From positions 1 to 64,000 of the forward strand of contig CAJNDS010002129.1 of NCBI GenBank assembly GCA_905221605.1: a DNA stretch of 64,000 bases, given 5' to 3'. Positions 58,921 through 64,000 of the stretch are shown in pieces. The translations under genes and the position numbers were made by a program. The notes beneath the pieces are model-generated. The model was given only the letters and a program-made list of their open reading frames with translations. It was not told the origin of the DNA and searched no databases. Origin of the DNA: Symbiodinium natans. Lineage: Eukaryota; Sar; Dinophyceae; Suessiales; Symbiodiniaceae. Position 1 is the first letter of the stretch. Every line of letters begins with the position of its first letter.

Positions 58921-59091
58921 CCGGTGCACATGTTGCCTTCTTTTGCCCTGACGCCTTCCCTCAGTCTTGAGAATGATGAGCTGGCTGGGCTCCAGGGGTT
59001 TAGGCCACACCAGACCCTGAATCCTGAACGCGGCATCGGATTCATTGCGAAGGCCTTTTGGGTACGAAGGGTCGAGACGGTTAGGAATTAA
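58921..59091 (+). CDS. Possible exon, unknown
   Basis: PVHMLPSFALTPSLSLEN, DELAGLQGFRPHQTLNPE, GIGFIAKAFWVRRVETVR, TAA. An antisense frame of 166 codons (58621-59121) overlaps, so strand is uncertain; + is preferred because all firm genes are +. Confidence 0.4.
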   Translation, partial: PVHMLPSFALTPSLSLENDELAGLQGFRPHQTLNPERGIGFIAKAFWVRRVETVRN

Positions 59092-59148
59092 CATGAGGGC
59101 TGCGAAGGCTTGAGGCTTCACAGTTCGGCGATGAGTGATATCAGCTTG

Positions 59149-59308
59149 ATCCTACTGAGCCCCAAAAGGTTCTGAGCTTAGTGAAGTATAGTCTTGCTTT
59201 TGCACATGGACTGCGCAGGTGAGGGTTGCGTTCTCTGGGGCGTCTACCCGCTCGCCAACCAGTGGATGCTTTCCCGGACCTACGCCTTGGGTTTGACAAA
59301 GGCCTGAC
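59149..59308 (+). pseudogene. Coding-like region with a one-base frameshift
   Basis: ATCAG acceptor; LDPTEPQKVLSLVKYSLA then FAHGLR. Skipping one A the next frame gives GEGCVLWGVYPLANQWML then SRTYALGLTKA and TGA at about 59308. Alternatively GTGAGG at 59218 is a true donor and the second part is intronic. Confidence 0.45.
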
Positions 59309-59595
59309 CCAATCATTAGCTTTGCCGCAGTCGCTTCGCGGCGCTTGAGTTTATTGGGCTTGTGGTCACATATGCACTTCCACGCTCGTCCTGGAGTTTG
59401 CCTGCTGGTTTTGGGGTAGTGCATATCGTCTGTGAGTGCGGTTTGTTCGCATATCAGAGGCACGAAAATTGGCACAAGGAACGAGGTCAGTCGGCTCTCC
59501 GCCTAAACCCTTGGCAGCCCGAAACCTCGACACCCTACCAGCGCAAAAGCACCCTTAGTGCCTAAACCCTAAACCCTAAACCCTAAACCCTAAAG

Positions 59596-59730
59596 GCAAC
59601 CACACAACTGGTCGGCTACATCAACCCGGGCACCGAGATGAAGTTGACGGTGCCAGTCATGGAGGACCAGGGGCTACCAGGGGAAGGTTCTCTTGATCGG
59701 CAAGTGACGAAGCTGGAAGGCTTGGATTAG
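59596..59730 (+). CDS. Probable terminal exon, unknown
   Basis: AAAG acceptor at the array edge; ATTQLVGYINPGTEMKLT, VPVMEDQGLPGEGSLDRQ, VTKLEGLD, TAG 59728-59730. Confidence 0.6.
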   Translation, partial: ATTQLVGYINPGTEMKLTVPVMEDQGLPGEGSLDRQVTKLEGLD

Positions 59731-59893
59731 ATCCCTTTCACGTTACAAGTCGTGTCCAAAAACCTACATAAAACTCGTGCGGACCTCAGTGAGGCCTTGG
59801 CCTCCTTTTGCAATTGTAAATGCATTCCTGTACCCTGCCAGTGTGAGATTCGAAGGCTTCGGAACACTGTGGACAATTTTGGGTAGAGATCAG

Positions 59894-60135
59894 ATCTGAA
59901 TGTGCCATCAACTCTCTCTGAAATTGGGGTTTTCCTCTCCTCGGTATACCCGGCGAAGCTTAGCCCACTAGTGACCCCTAGTAGTAGCAACCAAAAAAGA
60001 CTGCACTCGTATGGAAGTTCCCCACGTGGACGGAATCAGGACTACGAGCGCATACTGCGTTTCTTCAGCCAGGGAAAGTTGTGCATGCGCTGCGACTACC
60101 TGGGACTCAAGACTGACACCTGCCACCCCTACGAG
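59894..60135 (+). CDS. Exon of about 80 codons with Cys/His motif
   Basis: ATCAG acceptor and GT donor (GTTTTAGGG) at 60136. VPSTLSEIGVFLSSVYPA, SSSNQKRLHSYGSSPRGR, NQDYERILRFFSQGKLCM, RCDYLGLKTDTCHPYE. The C-x2-C ... C-H arrangement could bind a metal; this is inference. Confidence 0.55.
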
Positions 60136-60773
60136 GTTTTAGGGTGCAGGGTTTCGGACACGCAGACGAGGAAACACCTGATACATCTAATTAGACCAAG
60201 GCTTGTAACGCTTACCAGTAGCAGAGCGCATGTGACAAAAGAGATAGCGAAGTGCAGCAGGTGCCGTGATTGTCGGAGATACATAGCCTTAGCAACCATA
60301 CGCTTGATGTTTGCCGTTTCGGTTACATTGATAAAGCCAGAACAGATCATACGATTATTAGGGCTCTCAACTCTACATTTCAAGCCCAAAACGCTTTCAG
60401 CACTCCTTCAGATTGTAAGGTCTCCGGTGATCTGCATTTCGGTGGGTCAAGTCGGTTTAGGATTACGCAAGTGCGTGACCCTGAAGTCGGGTTGGGGGTT
60501 TAGGATTTAGATTGGGGGTTGCCAGCAACCCAAGGCGAACAAGGGCCGTGGTGGTTGTTCTTCCGCCTTCACCGAATACAAGGCACGGGCAGAGTCCAGG
60601 CCATTCAGGATTCGGAATGGTTGCCCGCAGAAAAAGAGACTCCCATGTAAATCCCTAGACCCTAAGTAGTTGCCTTCCTCTCAACCGAAATTCCTTGAGC
60701 CAGCAGGACGCCTCTTTCCTAAAGAGCTCGTCCCAACATCTTCTCCGGTGGGCCCAAAAGCTAAGGTCTTCAG

Positions 60774-60850
60774 GGTTTAGGGCTTTAGGGTTTTAGGGTT
60801 TTGGGGTTTTAGGGCTTTAGGGCTTTAGGGTTTAAGGTTTAGGGTTAAGG
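60774..60850. repeat. TTTAGGG array rich in 8-base variants
   Basis: GGGCTTTA and GGGTTTTA units alternate, then canonical. Confidence 0.9.
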
Positions 60851-60856
60851 GCTCAG

Positions 60857-60950
60857 GTGATCAAGGATGGACATCTGAAGAAGCATCTGCGCCACCCCCG
60901 CGAGCACCTCGAGGCGCTTGCGGCCGAAAAGCCCCGCGGCCGAAGAGACA
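60857..60950 (+). CDS. Exon, basic helical, unknown
   Basis: VIKDGHLKKHLRHPREHL then EALAAEKPRGRRD. TTTAGGG on both sides. Confidence 0.55.
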
Positions 60951-60954
60951 GTAT

Positions 60955-61076
60955 TAGGGTTTAGGGTTTAGGGTGTTCCCCCTTATACTAACAGCTCCTT
61001 AGTAGGGATATAGCACCCCCCCTTCTCTTCTAATCCCGATTAGGGAGCAGTTAGTATAAGGGCGGGAACATCCCAA
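60955..61076. mobile_element. Inverted-repeat element family A (copy 14) with left terminus replaced by TTTAGGG
   Basis: GGGTTTAGGGTGTTCCCCC joins telomere units to the inner left arm. The right arm ends GCGGGAACATCCCAA. Confidence 0.85.
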
Positions 61077-61217
61077 AGTAGTGCCCCTTTCCCTTTTTAG
61101 GGGGTTTGGGTCACCTGCGAAACCTATTTAACACAAAAGCAAGTCACTCTGGTTAACCCTGCTTGCTGGGTTCCCCAGAAGTGTCTAGGGAGGGGTAGAA
61201 GGGTCCCTTTCTTTCGG

Positions 61218-61262
<45 letters not shown>
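61218..61262. repeat. G-run of about 44 bases
   Basis: Uninterrupted apart from the start; followed by GA-rich DNA. Exact length may be an assembly artefact. Confidence 0.9.
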
Positions 61263-61263
<1 letters not shown>

Positions 61264-61600
61264 GGGGAGAGGGGAGGGGCTTTGCGTAGGTGAACGGCTT
61301 GATTCTTTATCGGGGGTGGAAAGGTAAACTTGTAAGAGGTCTCCTGCCTATTGGAGGCATCTTGCGCTTGGTGAGCCTTGGTCAGCCAAAGGCAGGGTAA
61401 AGTGTCACTACACACTCACTCACTCACTCCGCCTGATGCCCAGGCCTGAAACGTTCGGTAACAAGTGGGTGTTTCCCAGAGCACTGGCCCGCCTTATATA
61501 TTGTGGGGACCCTTTTACAAGAGAACCTAATCTTCGGAAACCCGCAAAAGTGAAGAATGCAGTGCAAAGCGGAAAATCCGCGCAAGAAACCGTTAAACAC

Positions 61601-61708
61601 TTGGGATGTTCCCCCCAAAACCAAACAGTCCCTGAAAAGGGATGATAGTACCCCCTCCCCCATTAGAGTCCCTGTTAAGGAGCTGTTAGCATAAGAGGGG
61701 GACATCCT
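61601..61708. mobile_element. Inverted-repeat element family A (copy 15)
   Basis: TTGGGATGTTCCCCCC ... GTTAGCATAAGAGGGGGACA. Followed immediately by AGCCCTAAACCCG. Confidence 0.85.
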
Positions 61709-61737
61709 AGCCCTAAACCCGAAGTGTAAAGGGGAAC

Positions 61738-61844
61738 ACTGCCGGGGCACAACGTGCCGAGGCTCAAGAAGCTCTTCCCGGATCTTGTCACATCCGCTAC
61801 GAAGCCAAAGGTCGTGGAGAAGCTTCCCGACATTTGGGTCGAGG
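61738..61844 (+). CDS. Exon, basic, unknown
   Basis: LPGHNVPRLKKLFPDLVT, SATKPKVVEKLPDIWVE, then a GT donor at GTCTAGGG. Degenerate TTTAGGG follows. An Ala/Arg-rich frame is also open. Confidence 0.55.
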
Positions 61845-62307
61845 GTCTAGGGTTTAGATTTAGGGTTTAGGGTTTCGGGGTGGGAAAGGGCGCAGGGCTT
61901 AGGGTAACATGGTGCTTCCGGCCTTGCGTATCAAGAGCACAGTTTGACAGTCGCCACAACCTCCGAGATTTCGCCTGCTGGACAACGAAGGAAGATGGTG
62001 GAAAACATGGGCCTCGTGCAGCCCCTTGGACGACCCCTGATGACTTCCTGGTTCTTAGTAGGGAGGTCTAGTAACTCGAGGCGCCTTTTTGGGGTTATAT
62101 GGGGTAGCTACTTCCTAAATTCCTTAATTACTGCAAAAACACTACGACTACGATACCCCGATACTGAGTGTCGACATCCAAGAAGCCTGCAAAGAACCGG
62201 TGCGTGAGCAACATGAGAACGTAAAAGTTTGCTATGCTTTGGCAATGCTTTGGGTTCAACCCTCCACCCTGAACACAAAACCAGGTATCATCGGCCTGGG
62301 TGGAGCT

Positions 62308-62393
62308 TGAACTTCAGGCAAAAGATCCGGTACATTTGTGCATCGGATGTCTCTGGAGCTTTTGCGGAGAAGTGGCCGGGCCGCGTGGGAGTT
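62308..62393 (+). CDS. Possible exon, Cys-containing
   Basis: LELQAKDPVHLCIGCLWS then FCGEVAGPRGS and stop. 62400-63080 shows no other supported gene. Confidence 0.35.
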
Positions 62394-63086
62394 GAGTGAG
62401 GGCAGACGGACCATGGAGGGATGTTTCACGACTCGTAGGACTCCTAGTAGTGCCTGGTTCCCTTTGTCGGTTGTATAGATTCCCTTCTGCACCCCTGGTA
62501 TGCAAGAGAGGTTGCTTGGGAGACCTATAACCCTTACCCCCCAAACCTTAGGGTTTTGGTGCCAAGTCGCTATTTGACAGAGGTAGCCAGAAGGATTCAA
62601 GAGGCGACAGGAGGCCGGTAGCAAGCATAGCGGCATAGCGCTTGTGTACGGCCTGTATGTATCTAAACCTGGTACGCCCGGCATGCCCCTTAAAACTCTG
62701 CAGCACACACGGCATACCAGGAGGAACGGGGATGTGGGGGCGTGTGGATCCTACGTTTCCCCCGTCCCCCCATGTCCACGTCTCCGCATTCCAGATGTGA
62801 CTCTACTCCACAGTATAGGGTAGCGAGTTTGGCTTGGGCGAAGTTGAACCATGTCGATGGCCCTTGCGGTACCCCATGAATGGCAAGAAACCGAACGTTG
62901 CGTTCTACGATTCTACCTACGACCCTCGGCACCTGAAACACCAAACGCCACATCCTGGGTTACCGAAATAGTTAGTTCTCTAGATCATGACCCTTTTTGG
63001 CAGACCCTGCCGTAAGCAGAGCAGGGAACCCCCAAAACGGGACAACCATTTTCAGAACTGACCATACCAGGTTGGGTCTAGGACCC

Positions 63087-63137
63087 AACGTCGAGCCCCA
63101 GAAGACGGTGGTCAACGGCTCGGTGGTGCCTTGCCGA
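63087..63137 (+). CDS. Possible short terminal exon
   Basis: LGPNVEPQKTVVNGSVVP then CR and TGA, after a TCTAG acceptor. Confidence 0.4.
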
Positions 63138-63322
63138 TGAAGGGTGCATACGAGCTGCGCTTGTGATCCTCCTATTCAGAGGGGTCCCCTATCCCAATTT
63201 CTAAGCCACCAGCGTTTAGGGCCCAACCACGGCTTGTGAGTATTTGCAGAAGCTTCGAGACCCAGAATGCCTCAACGTGCTTAAAAGTAGGTGTGCCCGG
63301 AACCCCACAGACTCACGGACTC

Positions 63323-63383
63323 AGCCTAAACCCTAAATAACCCCTAAGCCCTAAACCCCAAACCCTAAACCCTAAACCCTAAC
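63323..63383. repeat. CCCTAAA array
   Basis: Degenerate then perfect, ending 17 bases before the acceptor. Confidence 0.9.
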
Positions 63384-63400
63384 CATGCCATGGCCTTCAG

Positions 63401-63499
63401 GTGGACTTGCGCGTCGCAAAGCAGCGAAGGGCCAGGCGTCGGGCGGCCAGGAAGGCTGAGCGACTGGCAGAGCAGATGGCCTCAAGCGACGAAGCTTGA
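63401..63499 (+). CDS. Terminal exon, strongly basic helix
   Basis: CCTTCAG acceptor at 63400; VDLRVAKQRRARRRAARK then AERLAEQMASSDEA, TGA 63497-63499. TTTAGGG starts 20 bases later. 63620-64000 has no supported gene. Confidence 0.7.
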   Translation: MDLRVAKQRRARRRAARKAERLAEQMASSDEA

Positions 63500-64000
63500 C
63501 TCGCCTGGGCACTCCCCTAGGGTTTAGGGTTTAGGGTTTAGGGTGTAGGGGTTTTAGGGAGGCGGGATATTATCGAGGCGGGCGAAGTCTCCTGGAAAAG
63601 GGTTTAGGGTTTAGGGTCCCCCAACCCTCATCCTAAAGGTTCATGCGTACCCTGTCTTCCGGCAGTTGTTGCGTATGTCCTGCGCATTGGTTTTTACTGC
63701 GTGTTCGGATGTGACTTGAAAACTGTGAGCTGGGAACAACAGTGATGTTTGTACCTCCAGTGTTTGCACGCTTCTATCTACAAGTGTCCTGGCTGTTCCT
63801 GTAGGCTTTAGGGATGTGGTAGGTGAGTGGGGATTATCGAGGTTTCTGAGGCTTTTCCGTTATTCCTGGGTTGCTTCTACCCTTTTTGAGTGTGGTTCCT
63901 ATAGGCCACCTGGAAAGCCTAAGATCCAGAGTAGGCACCTTCTTCCCGGTTTCTTAGGGTTTAGGTTCGGAGAAGCCCCTTATAAACCGAAAAGGGCACC

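Noticed and set aside
58621-59121. Minus-strand frame of 166 codons
   Set aside because: It ends in repeat-derived Gly/Phe sequence and conflicts with the strand of all firm genes; kept only as a caveat.
61185-61415. Minus-strand frame with a long proline run
   Set aside because: Translation of the G-run at 61218-61262.

Overview
The window looks like nuclear DNA of a core dinoflagellate, probably Symbiodiniaceae or a relative; I cannot fix the genus. The reasons are seen in the sequence. Coding capacity is almost all on the + strand. Nearly every gene is cut into exons of about 50-250 bases. One gene needs GT, GC and GA donor sites. There is a signal peptide with an FVAP motif of the peridinin-plastid type. 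Plant-type telomere repeats (TTTAGGG/CCCTAAA) are scattered through the non-coding DNA in dozens of arrays.

Layout. 0-3 kb: exons of a likely plastid-targeted protein and two small open frames. 4.3-5.1 kb: microsatellite and minisatellite. 5.6-10.7 kb: the best-resolved split gene, an N-terminal ubiquitin-like domain followed by RCC1-like repeats; exons 2-9 of its repeat part join into about 365 open codons. 11-21.6 kb: many exons of unrecognised genes. 21.7-29 kb: exons with leucine-rich-repeat character. 29-38 kb: further exons, one WD40-like, and one frameshifted frame. 39.4-49.9 kb: charged coiled-coil exons ending in a polyglutamine exon; an intact intronless prolyl-tRNA editing-domain gene (PRORSD1-like, 40815-41513) lies among them. 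50.3-52.4 kb: an intact intronless gene for a membrane-anchored, Cys-rich WD40 protein. 53-64 kb: more exons, a U6 snRNA-derived retrocopy and many small transposons.

The main observation is how introns are built. Telomere arrays sit beside exons with a strand preference: CCCTAAA before the exon and TTTAGGG after it, on the coding strand. At least seven families of small inverted-repeat elements lie between exons. Several contain telomere arrays in their loops or have a terminus replaced by one. One intron (9788-9890) is itself an inverted-repeat element bounded by a 6-base target duplication that supplies its GT donor.

Limits. Exon calls outside the RCC1-like gene rest on open frames, plausible splice sites and peptide composition. 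Short intervals are often open in two frames, so boundaries and frames are estimates and grouping into genes is tentative. No similarity search was possible.
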